Source: Arthrobacter sp. V1I9
GTDB taxonomy: Bacteria; Actinomycetota; Actinomycetes; Actinomycetales; Micrococcaceae
NCBI RefSeq assembly: GCF_030817075.1
Contig: NZ_JAUSYU010000001.1
Span: 1,364,001 to 1,428,000 of the forward strand
Direction: 5' to 3'
Length of the DNA: 64,000 nt
The number at the start of each line of letters is the position of its first letter. Within the stretch, counting starts at the first letter, position 1. Position numbers and translations under genes: made by a program. Positions 56,217-64,000 of this stretch are shown piece after piece. Below the pieces are notes generated by a model. The model did not search any database, was not told where the DNA came from, and saw only the letters and a program-made list of their open reading frames with translations.

Positions 56217-57407
56217 ATGAGGTTACTTCACACATCGGACTGGCACTTGGGCCGGTCCTTCCACGGCGTCGGCATGCTGGATGCGCAGCGGGCCTTTGTC
56301 GACCAGCTGGTGGACGCCGTCACCCGGCACTCCGTGGACATTGTGCTGATCGCCGGGGACGTCTACGACCGCGCCCTCCCGGGCGTGGATGTGGTCCACC
56401 TGCTGGACGACGCCCTGGTCAGGCTGACTTCGGCAGGAGCCCGGGTAGTGCTCACCAGCGGCAACCATGACTCCGCCATCAGGCTGGGGTTCGCCTCGCG
56501 TCTGCTGGAGCGCGGCGGAGTGCACCTGCGGACCAGGCTTGAAGGCCTGGACCAGCCCCTGCTGCTGCCTGCAGCCGCAGCTGCCGAAGAGGGGGCAGCT
56601 GCCGGTGAAGCCGTGGTGGCCATCTACGGAATACCCTGGCTCGAACCGCGGCTGGTGGCCGAACAATTGGGCGTCCAGGCTGCCAGCCACTTCGAGGTCA
56701 CCCGCGCGGCAACAGACCTGATCCGGCAGGACATCAAACGCCGGTCAGAGTCGGCAACAGTCCACTCGGTGGTTCTCGCCCATACGTTTGCCAGCGGGGG
56801 AATCAGCTCGGACAGTGAACGGGACCTCAGCATCGGCGGGGTGGGTGCCGTCCCGCTGGACCTCTTCGACGGCTTCAGCTACACCGCCCTGGGCCACCTG
56901 CACGGGCGGCAGTCCCTTTCGCCCCAAGTCCGGTACTCGGGCTCCCCGCTTGCGTACTCCTTCTCCGAGGCCTCCCACAACAAGGGCGCCTGGCTGATAA
57001 ACATTGATGCCGATGGGGTTACCGGTGTCGAGGAAGTCCTGTGGGATGCCCCGCGTACCCTGGCCGTGCTGCGGGGTCCCCTGGACGAACTGCTTGAGTC
57101 GCCCGAGCACGCGTGGGCTGAAACCGCATACTGCCAGGTGACACTGACTGACGCCCAGCGTCCTGCCCGGGCCATGGACCGCCTTCGTTCACGCTTCCCT
57201 GACACCCTGGTGCTCGGGTTTGATCCCGAGGGCGGACCTGCCACCGCCGCTTCGACTTACAGCAGCAGGCTTGCCGAGGCACCGGATGACCTTGCCGTAT
57301 GCTGCGGTTTCCTGGAGCACGTGCGCGGCCGCATCCCGGACGACGCAGAGAAGGCCGCGCTCGCGGGCGCGCTGGAAAACGTCCGCCTCCAGGAGGCCTC
57401 GCGATGA
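56217..57407 (+). CDS. sbcD: Exonuclease SbcCD subunit D (Mre11-like nuclease)
   Basis: SbcD is the nuclease half of SbcCD, which opens hairpins and trims DNA ends. The 396-residue protein has the phosphoesterase motifs LHTSDWHLGRSFHG (about 4-17), LIAGDVYDRALPG (about 44-56), LTSGNHDSAIRLG (about 80-92), VLAHTFASGG and ALGHLHGRQ. The stop overlaps the sbcC ATG by 4 nt (ATGA), so the subunits are made together. Confidence 0.95.
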   Translation: MRLLHTSDWHLGRSFHGVGMLDAQRAFVDQLVDAVTRHSVDIVLIAGDVYDRALPGVDVVHLLDDALVRLTSAGARVVLTSGNHDSAIRLGFASRLLERGGVHLRTRLEGLDQPLLLPAAAAAEEGAAAGEAVVAIYGIPWLEPRLVAEQLGVQAASHFEVTRAATDLIRQDIKRRSESATVHSVVLAHTFASGGISSDSERDLSIGGVGAVPLDLFDGFSYTALGHLHGRQSLSPQVRYSGSPLAYSFSEASHNKGAWLINIDADGVTGVEEVLWDAPRTLAVLRGPLDELLESPEHAWAETAYCQVTLTDAQRPARAMDRLRSRFPDTLVLGFDPEGGPATAASTYSSRLAEAPDDLAVCCGFLEHVRGRIPDDAEKAALAGALENVRLQEASR

Positions 57408-60400
57408 GAATTCACCACCTCCGCATCTCCGCATTCGGTCCCTTTGCCGGCACCGAGGAGATTGATTTCGACCGGCTCAGCGCACACGGCCTTTTCCTGC
57501 TCAATGGCCCTACCGGGGCAGGAAAAACGAGTGTGCTGGACGCCATCTGCTTCGCCCTGTATGGCTCGGTGCCAGGAGCACGCCAGGACGGCAAACGCCT
57601 GCGCAGCGACCACGCCGAGCCGGGCCAGGAGCCCTCCGTCAGTTGTGAGTTCTCCGCCCAGGGCCGCCGCTTTGAGGTCACACGTTCGCCTGCCTGGGAA
57701 AAGCCCAGCGCCAGGGGAAGGAACGGGTTCACCACCCAGCAGGCGAAAACTCTCCTGCGGGAACGCGTGGACGGGGCGTGGGTTGAAAAGTCGGCCCGCA
57801 ATGACGAGGCAGGCGCGGAAATACTCGCCCTGCTGGGCATGGACCGTGAGCAATTTACCCGGGTGGTGATGCTGCCGCAGGGTGATTTTGCAGCCTTCCT
57901 GCGGTCCAAGGCCACCGACCGGCTTGAGCTTTTGCAGAAACTCTTTGGCACCCAGCGGTTCGAAGCAGTTGAACAGGAGCTGTCCCGCCAGGCGCAGGCA
58001 GCGAAAGAAGAAGTGTCTGTCCTTGCCGGCCAGCTGGAGCTTTTGGCGGCCCGGGCTGAGTCGGAATCGGCAACCCTGCAGCTTAGTGAGGCCGATGGCC
58101 CGTCCCGGGAGAACCCTGCTGCACGGCTCGACTGGCTGAAGGATGCTGCCGCCGAGCGCCTGCGCGAGCTGGCCCACGAGGCAAAAACCGCGGAAGCGGC
58201 AAGCCGGGAACGTGCCAACCGCGTCGAAGCGGAGACTGCACGCCGGGACCGGCACCGCAGGCTGGAGGAAGCCGCCACGAGGCAGGCCGCCGCGCAGGAA
58301 GCCCTGCCACGTCTGGAAGGGGTTGCCCTCCAGCTTGGCCGGCACCGCCAGGCAGAGGTACTCGCCGGACAATTGCGGAGTGTCGATGCCGGAGCGGTTA
58401 AAGTCCGGCGCGCAGCTGCCGCGATGGAATCGGCTTTCACCTTGCTTCGCCTCGCTGCCGGTGAAGACCCCGAACTGGCCCAGTTGGACCTCGGCCTTCC
58501 CGGCAGATGACGCGCTGGACCTGGCCGGGCCTGCGGCAGTTCCGGGTGCAGCGGACGAGTTGAACCGAATTCGGTCCCTGCTGGCCGTGGTCGAAGCGAG
58601 GCTTCCTGATGAGGACCGTCTCAAGAGGCTCCGGTCAAAGCACCAGCAGCTGCTGGCCAAACAGGACGACCTCACCGGGGCCGGTGCCGCGCTCGCCAGC
58701 CGTGTGGAGAGCCTCCTCAGTGAACGGTCGCGCCTCATCGGCGGCCTGGGTCCGCTGGAGGTGCGTGCCGGAGCGGCGGCCCTGCGTGCAAAGGAAGCAA
58801 CGGCTGCCGAGGAGCTGCTGGACGTGGTCCGGCGGTATGCTGCGGCAGTGTCGGCCCGTGATGCCGTGAAACTGGAACACGACGCGGCCCGGGAGAACCA
58901 GCTGGAGACCAAACGGCACTGGCTTGACGTGAGGGAGCAACGGCTGGCGAACGCGGCCGCCGAGCTCGCGGCGCAGCTGGTCGACGGGGAACAGTGCCCG
59001 GTGTGCGGAAGCCCCGACCACCCCCTGCCGGCGGTAGCGAATGGGGGCGGCCCGGGGCTTGCCCGGGACGAGGAAGCGGCCCACCAGCTGTATGAAGCCG
59101 CTGACGCCGGGTTTTCAGCCGCCGGCCACAAGCTGGCCGAGTCAAACCAGCTGGTAGCCGTCCTCGCCGGCCAAGGCGGGGACATGGCCAAGGAGGAGGC
59201 CGCCAGCGCGGCAGAAGAGGCGCGCCGGGCGGCCGCCGACGCCGAACAGGCGGTCGGGGAGCTCGCGGCAGCCCGGTTGCGGCTTGAAACGCTTGAGGCG
59301 GGCATTGCAGCTGCACAAGCTTCACGTGCCGGCACCGAGGCCGAGCTTGCCCAGGTGGTGTCCTCCCTTGCGGACGTGGCCGAACAGTCGTCCTCGCTCA
59401 ACCAGGCTTTGGCAGGACTGAGGGCCGGCCACCGCAGCCTTTCCCACCGGTTGCGTGCCTTGGAAAACGCGGCTGCGATGCTGGGTAAAGCCGTTGATGC
59501 CCAGGCTGAGCTGAGCTCTGCCAAGGTGCAGGCTGCCGAGGCCTTGGAACAGCTGGAGCAGGCGTTGCCCGAAGCCGGGTTCGCCACCGCCGATGAGGCG
59601 CGCGAACACCTGCTGGCCGGCAGTGAAGCTGCTGCCCTGGAATCCGAGATGCGGTCCGCCCACGATGAAGCGGCGAAGGTGGCGGAACTGTTCGCATCAG
59701 CGGACATCGTGCTCGCCCTTGAGGAAGCGGCTGCCGGTCAAGTGCCTGATGAGCAGCAGCTCGCCGTCCATCAGGCTGAGGCTGCGGCCGCCCTGAAGGA
59801 AGCCCGTGACGCGGACCTGGCAGCAGGCATGGCCAAGCGCTGCCTCGAGTCGCTGGCCTCCATCCGTACGGCCTATGACGAGCTTGCCGGATCCGCGCGG
59901 GGGCCCGCGGAGCTGGCCCGCATGCTTGCCGGCCTGGCGGACGCAGCGGCCGGCCGGGGAGACAACACCTACCGGATGAGCCTGAACAGCTACGTGCTGG
60001 CGGCGCGGCTGGAGCAGGTGGCTCTGGCCGCATCCGAACGCCTGGTTGCCATGACCGACGGCCGGTACCTCCTGCAACACACTGACGCGAAGGCGGCGCG
60101 CGGTGCCAAGTCCGGGCTGGGCCTGGAAGTGGTGGATCAATGGACCGGGCATCGCCGGGACACGTCCACCTTGTCCGGCGGTGAATCCTTTATGGCGTCG
60201 CTCTCCCTGGCGCTCGGGCTGGCAGACGTAGTCCAGCAGGAGGCCGGCGGAGTCGAAATCGAGACGCTCTTTGTGGATGAGGGGTTCGGCAGCCTTGACG
60301 AGCAATCCCTGGAACAAGTGATGGATGCCTTGGAGGGCCTGCGGGACGGCGGCAGGGTAGTGGGGCTTGTCAGCCATGTGGGGGAAATGAAGCAACGGAT

Positions 60401-60479
60401 CGGAACGCAGCTTCAGGTACTAAAGACCAGGAACGGATCCACGCTGCGGATCGCCGAAGCCCTGGACGTCCCGGTCTGA
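57404..60479 (+). pseudogene. sbcC: Exonuclease SbcCD subunit C (Rad50/SMC-like ATPase), frameshifted
   Basis: The ATG at 57404 starts an SMC-type ATPase: Walker A NGPTGAGKTSVLDAI (about 35-49), the Q-loop PQGDFAAFLRSKATDR, then coiled coil. The frame ends at a TGA at 58508-58510, but the next frame continues the same protein with SAFPADDALDLAG, the zinc hook EQCPVCGSPDHPLP, signature LSGGESFMASLSLALGLADVV and Walker B ETLFVDEGFGSLDEQSL. The whole is 3076 nt, one base over a multiple of three, about 1024 residues. One surplus C in CCCC at 58468-58471 or CCC at 58479-58481 would explain it. Every catalytic motif is intact, so a sequence error is as likely as a real break. Confidence 0.85.
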
Positions 60480-60498
60480 GGTTGCGGGTAAGCGCGGA

Positions 60499-60504
60499 TA
60501 TACT
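60499..60504 (+). promoter_or_regulatory. -10 hexamer upstream of the MFS gene
   Basis: TATACT is a near-consensus -10 box. Unlike most others in the window it is followed by a leader of about 33 nt, a strong GGGAGGAGGG ribosome-binding site (60531-60540) and a 9-codon ORF. No clear -35 was seen. Confidence 0.45.
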
Positions 60505-60543
60505 TGGACAGTTACCGGGTTTCGCGCATCGGGAGGAGGGACG

Positions 60544-60573
60544 ATGCGCATGACTGAACGAGCCCGGAATTGA
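60544..60573 (+). CDS. Possible 9-codon leader peptide before the MFS gene
   Basis: ATG at 60544, 3 nt after the perfect GGGAGGAGGG Shine-Dalgarno run, opens the peptide MRMTERARN, which stops at TGA 60571-60573. The stop overlaps the TTG that opens the MFS frame (TTGA), the geometry of translational coupling. It could be an attenuation leader for an exporter. Alternatively a missing base separates this start from its own gene, in which case the MFS protein would begin here. Confidence 0.35.
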   Translation: MRMTERARN

Positions 60574-61952
60574 AATCCTCCACTTCCTTTTCATCTGGCC
60601 AGCCTGCTGCTTCGGGGCACGCCGTCCTTCCCGCCACACAGGAACCTGCCACACCGGAACCTGCCACACCGGAACCTGCCACACCGGAACCTGCCACACA
60701 GGCTCCCATGCAGCCTGCTTCCGGCGGCCGTTTCGCCAGGCTTCCCCATCTCGCCGGCCGCGGCTTCATTCCCCTGGGTCTCTTTGCCCGGCTTCCCTTG
60801 GCCATGCTGACGGTAGGCACCCTGACCCTGGTCACTTCCAACAGCGGTTCTTATGCCCTGGGCGGCACTGCGGCAGGTGCGGTGGGCATTGGCTCCGCCC
60901 TCGGCGCTCCGGTCCTGGGAGCCCTGGCCGACAGGCGGGGCCAACGTCCCATGCTGCTGTGGGCGGCCGTCCTTAATACCGCAGCCGTAGTGGCGTTGAT
61001 CCTTGCAGCCTCTGCCATGGGAACGTCCGGAAGTTTTCCCGCTGCCGTGTTGGCCGCCGCGTTCCTCTCGGGGGCAAGCTGTCCGCAGGTAGGCCCGCTG
61101 GCCCGCGTCCGGTGGATGGCCCTGACGTCGCGGGGCAAGGCGCCGGATAACAGGCGGGACCTGGACACGGCGCTCTCGTACGAGAGCACGGCGGACGAAG
61201 TGACTTTTGTGCTGGGGCCTGCGCTCGTGGGAATCCTTGCCAGCCTCCTGGCGCCCTGGCTTCCGCTCGCGCTGGCGGCAGCCATGACCATCACGCTGGT
61301 GCCCGCCTTTGCCGCGCATCGCACCCACCGCGCGGTGCCGGCGGCACGCCACGCGGTTCCGGCCGCAGAACGCCGCTCCAGGGTGAGGATGCCTGCCGCC
61401 GTCGCCCTGCCAGTAGTTGCGATGGTGTGCATGGGCACATTTTTCGGCTCAACGCAGGCGGCTTTGAGTTCATTCTCCGCCAGCTACGCCACCTCCGAAC
61501 TCGCCGGACTGCTGTATGCCGTGATGGGGCTCAGCTCCGCTGCCGCGGCGCTCTCAGTTGCCTACTGGCCGCATCGTTTCAGCCTTTCCTGGCGCTGGGT
61601 GGTGTCCGCTGTACTGATGGCAGCACTCGCCGTGCTCCTGCTGGTGCCGTCGTCACTGGGTGCGATGGTGGCAGTGCTGCTCATCCTTGGGGTCCCCGTG
61701 GGCCCGGTGATGGTAACCGTCTTCGCCGTCGGAGGCGTGCTGGCCCCGGAGGGGCGGCTGGGCACGGTGATGACCGCACTGGCCAGCGGCATTGTGGCCG
61801 GCACCGCGATCGGCTCGTCCCTGGGCGGCCGGCTGGCACAGGACCATGGCTACGCGGCGGCGTTCCTTGTTCCCGCCTGCGCGGCCTCCGCGCTGGCACT
61901 CCTCGGAGCCGCGGCCGCCGTCGTGCTTCAACGCCGCAGCGTCCGCCGCTGA
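60570..61952 (+). CDS. MFS transporter
   Basis: This 460-residue protein has about 12 helices and the MFS loop GALADRRGQRPMLLW (about 109-123, a variant of G-x-x-x-D-R-x-G-R-R). The N-terminal 75 residues are polar and include four PATPE-type repeats, coded by a 15-bp tandem repeat at about 60641-60705. The family is of the sugar or drug exporter type; the substrate is unknown. The start is doubtful: TTG at 60570 opens the frame but has no ribosome-binding site of its own apart from coupling to the 9-codon ORF; ATG at 60709 is an alternative that omits the repeats. Confidence 0.8.
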   Translation: MKSSTSFSSGQPAASGHAVLPATQEPATPEPATPEPATPEPATQAPMQPASGGRFARLPHLAGRGFIPLGLFARLPLAMLTVGTLTLVTSNSGSYALGGTAAGAVGIGSALGAPVLGALADRRGQRPMLLWAAVLNTAAVVALILAASAMGTSGSFPAAVLAAAFLSGASCPQVGPLARVRWMALTSRGKAPDNRRDLDTALSYESTADEVTFVLGPALVGILASLLAPWLPLALAAAMTITLVPAFAAHRTHRAVPAARHAVPAAERRSRVRMPAAVALPVVAMVCMGTFFGSTQAALSSFSASYATSELAGLLYAVMGLSSAAAALSVAYWPHRFSLSWRWVVSAVLMAALAVLLLVPSSLGAMVAVLLILGVPVGPVMVTVFAVGGVLAPEGRLGTVMTALASGIVAGTAIGSSLGGRLAQDHGYAAAFLVPACAASALALLGAAAAVVLQRRSVRR

Positions 61953-61993
61953 CGAGGCTCAGCCTACCGGCGCAAAGTCAGGTCAGCTGCCGT

Positions 61994-62714
61994 TCAAATC
62001 CTGGCAGCGCTTTCGGCGAGCGCCGCGCCCACCACTGAAGGGTCGTGGGCGGACCGGATGTAGACGACGGCGAGTGCTGCAGGGCGGCCGCCCGGCACAC
62101 GGACGGGTGCGGCCAGGGAGGAGACCCCGGCTATGACCTCGTCATGGCTGGCGGAGTACCCGGCGCGCCTGGCAACAGCCGCTTCGGGCCGGTAGGGAAC
62201 GCCTGTCTCCAGCCGGTCCCACTCAGCTTCAGTGAGGGCAGACTGGATGGCGATGCCGGGCGCACCGGCATTGATGGGGTGCCGGGTGCCGGGATGCTGG
62301 GCCACCGTCGCGCCCGAGTGCCGCGGTTCCACTGTGACCAGGGTGATGCAGTCGTGGTGGTCCCACAAAGCCACGAACGCCGTCATGTCCAGGGTGTTGG
62401 CCAGGTGGGTGAGTTCGGGAAGGGCAGCACTTTGGAGGTTCCGCGAGACGCTCCGGGCCAACACGGCGAGGCCGGGCCCGGGCTGGACCCGGCCGCCCGT
62501 CGTCACGGACCAGGAGCGAGTGGTCCTCAAGGGTGCGCAGGATGCGGTACGCCACGGAACGGTGCACCCCCATCGCATCGGCGAGCTCGGCGATGGTTAT
62601 GGGGCCGGGCGCCGCGGCCAGGATCTCAAGGGCGCGGATGCCGCGGGAAAGCGTTTGGGAGGGTGAAGCCTGTGGCGGCGCTGCTCCGGCCGGGGCTGCG
62701 GCGGTGGGGCTCAT
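61994..62714 (-). pseudogene. IclR-family transcriptional regulator, frameshifted
   Basis: Two frames on the minus strand together form one IclR regulator of about 239 residues. The first, from ATG 62714, has the winged helix LSRGIRALEILAAAPGPITIAELADAMGVHRSVAYRILRTL up to LLVRDDG; the other goes on with GRVQPGPGLAVLARSVSR and the ligand-binding domain (HDCITLVTVEPRHSG, PINAGAPGIAIQSAL, AGYSASHDEVIAGVSSLAAPV). Removing one base from the CCC at 62496-62498 (GGG on the coding strand) joins them as VRDDGGRVQPG. The length, 721 nt, is one base over a multiple of three. It probably controls the divergent symporter gene. Confidence 0.85.
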
Positions 62715-62721
62715 GCTGTCC

Positions 62722-62727
62722 ATCCTA
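62722..62727 (-). promoter_or_regulatory. -10 hexamer deciding the IclR start
   Basis: On the minus strand TAGGAT ends 7 nt before the ATG at 62714, favouring that start over the ATG at 62723 and the more distant upstream ones. Confidence 0.5.
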
Positions 62728-62801
62728 GGTCGCTTTGGAGCGGTGTCGCGGCTCGTATGCAGGGATTCGCCGAGACGCGGCGTCCGCATTAAGAAACGGC
62801 G

Positions 62802-62816
62802 GTTCAAATATAGAAC
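62802..62816. promoter_or_regulatory. Possible IclR operator
   Basis: GTTCAAATATAGAAC is a 15-bp imperfect palindrome (GTTC outer arms, five of seven pairs matching) in the spacer between the IclR gene and the divergent symporter gene. Size and GTTC/GAAC arms resemble operators of PobR/PcaU-type IclR proteins. Confidence 0.4.
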
Positions 62817-62930
62817 TTACGGGCGTCCCAGTCCACCTGCCACAGTGGCGGGCAACCAAACACGGTGCAGTCGAAATTCAGTTGGGGCGTGTCCCGCCTC
62901 ACACTTTCGTAGTACTCTTTCAACTAACTG

Positions 62931-62944
62931 ACCGTTCTGTCGGT
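62931..62944. promoter_or_regulatory. Second inverted repeat before the symporter gene
   Basis: ACCG and CGGT flank a 6-base centre (ACCGTTCTGTCGGT) about 50 bp before the symporter ATG. It could be a repressor site; no regulator is assigned. Confidence 0.3.
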
Positions 62945-62996
62945 AATCCTGAAGGCGTCCCGGCGGCGTAGCTGCCGATAAAACAATGGAGTTTCA

Positions 62997-64000
62997 ATGA
63001 CCACACCTTCCAAGGTGGATACGCTCGCTGGTCCCAGCACCCGGCGTGAGGAGCGCAAAGTCCTCGCCGGCACCCTGGTCGGCACCACCATCGAATGGTA
63101 CGACTTCTTCATCTTTGCCCAGCTGACCGCAACGCTGCTGTCACCCCTGTTCCTGGCGCCATTGAATGAGTCCAACCCCGGACTCGCCCAAATCCTCTCG
63201 TTTGCCCTGATCGGCATCAGCTTCCTCTTCCGCCCGCTGGGCGCAGTGGTGGCCGGCCACCTCGGCGACCGCCTGGGCCGCAAGGCAATGCTCGTCTTCA
63301 CCCTGGTGATGATGGGCGCAGCCACCGCACTCATTGGCATGCTGCCCACCTACGCACAGATTGGTGCCTGGGCGCCCATCCTCCTGATCACCCTGCGCAT
63401 CATCCAGGGCTTTTCGGCAGGAGGCGAGTGGGGCGGTGCAGCGCTGATGGCAGTGGAACACGCACCTCTGAATAAGCGCGGCCTCTTCGGCGCCTACCCC
63501 CAGATCGGCGTCCCGATCGGCATGATCCTTGCCACCGGCCTCCTCTTCTTCCTAAACACCAGCATGTCCAGGGAAGACTTTGCGGCCTGGGGCTGGCGCG
63601 TTCCGTTCCTGCTCTCCATCGTCCTCATCGTGGTGGGCTACCTGATCCGGCGTGCTGTTGCTGAGAGCCCGGTCTTCCAGGAGATGGCCGCGCGGAAGCA
63701 GGAAAGCAAGGCGCCGCTGGGAGTGCTGGTCCGCAACCACAAGAGGCCGGTCCTGTACTCCACCCTGATCTTCATCGGCAACAACGCTGCCGGCTACCTG
63801 CTCATCGCCTTCTTCATCGCCTATGCCACCAGGACGCTGCAGATGCCCACGCCCCAGGTCCTGCTGGCTACCACCCTGGCGTCCTTCGGCTGGCTGATCT
63901 TCACCCTGGCGGGCGGCTGGCTCTCTGACCGCATCGGCCGGGTCAAGACGTTCCTCATCGGCTACGCCATCATCTTCGCCTGGATGATTCCCATGTTCGC
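62997..64000 (+). CDS. MHS-family MFS metabolite:proton symporter (partial)
   Basis: The frame is open from the ATG at 62997 (GGAG with a 5-base spacer upstream) to the window end, giving 334 codons with the C-terminus missing. Signatures of the metabolite:H+ symporter family are GTTIEWYDFFIF (about 26-37), FRPLGAVVAGHLGDRLGRKAML (about 77-98), RIIQGFSAGGEWGGAA (about 133-148) and, later, GWLSDRIGRVKTF. Members import shikimate, betaine, citrate, benzoate-type acids and others; the substrate cannot be chosen here. It is divergent from the IclR regulator, which often controls uptake of aromatic or organic acids. Confidence 0.92.
   Translation, partial: MTTPSKVDTLAGPSTRREERKVLAGTLVGTTIEWYDFFIFAQLTATLLSPLFLAPLNESNPGLAQILSFALIGISFLFRPLGAVVAGHLGDRLGRKAMLVFTLVMMGAATALIGMLPTYAQIGAWAPILLITLRIIQGFSAGGEWGGAALMAVEHAPLNKRGLFGAYPQIGVPIGMILATGLLFFLNTSMSREDFAAWGWRVPFLLSIVLIVVGYLIRRAVAESPVFQEMAARKQESKAPLGVLVRNHKRPVLYSTLIFIGNNAAGYLLIAFFIAYATRTLQMPTPQVLLATTLASFGWLIFTLAGGWLSDRIGRVKTFLIGYAIIFAWMIPMF

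Noticed and set aside
57257..59707. 816-codon minus-strand open frame
   Set aside because: It is antisense to sbcD and sbcC and is made largely of Ser/Ala/Arg repeats without domains. sbcC motifs on the plus strand explain the region.

Overview
The window is a 64 kb piece of a high-GC actinobacterial chromosome. Gene order and protein character point to the Micrococcales, most likely Arthrobacter or Pseudarthrobacter; this is an inference from gene content and codon use, not a database match. Most of it is conserved core that follows the order I recall from Mycobacterium tuberculosis (argS-lysA-thrA-thrC-thrB-rho-rpmE-prfA-hemK-sua5-rfe-atpBEFHAGDC-DUF2550, later nucS, ybbN, and pncB-clpS-DUF2017-murI-MBL-rph-rdgB), with lineage-specific insertions. 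No tRNA, rRNA, CRISPR array, prophage or insertion sequence was recognised.

Region by region. 1-2342 (minus): three genes forming a likely flavin-based electron-transfer module: an RnfD/NqrB-like membrane domain fused to a ferredoxin-NADP reductase domain (runs off the left edge), the FMN transferase ApbE, and an FMN-binding lipoprotein. 2503-9055: argS then the aspartate-family pathway (lysA, hom, thrC, thrB). 9056-14502: rho with a hairpin-rich leader, a nested palindrome where rpmE would be expected, prfA, prmC and the threonylcarbamoyl-AMP synthase. 14504-19374: a cell-envelope glycan cluster (two GT2 glycosyltransferases, a membrane nucleotide-sugar dehydratase, a WecA/MraY-type phosphosugar transferase). 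19472-27831: two small ATP synthase-associated membrane proteins, the whole F1Fo ATP synthase operon and a DUF2550 protein. 27837-31687: a membrane esterase coupled to a rhomboid-like/aminoacyl-lipid-synthase fusion. 31849-40059: cold shock protein, mismatch endonuclease NucS, a hydrolase, an AI-2E-family transporter, a large anchored protein, a YbbN-like co-chaperone, an Old Yellow Enzyme. 40152-49897: an ABC transporter with a frameshifted permease, nagB, a helicase, NAD salvage (pncA, pncB), a four-unit 59-bp tandem repeat, clpS, DUF2017 and murI. 49894-57407: MBL-fold hydrolase, rph, rdgB, DedA protein, a DnaQ-BRCT protein, DUF4395, ADP-ribosylglycohydrolase, sbcD. 57404-64000: frameshifted sbcC, an MFS exporter, a frameshifted IclR regulator and, divergent from it, a metabolite:proton symporter that runs off the right edge.

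Two themes cut across the genes. First, many genes begin 6-7 nt after a TANNNT -10 hexamer, as expected of leaderless transcripts; this decides several starts. Second, three genes (ABC permease, sbcC, iclR) are each broken by exactly one surplus base, in each case explainable by one extra G or C in a short G/C run. That suggests systematic sequence error at least as much as real gene decay.
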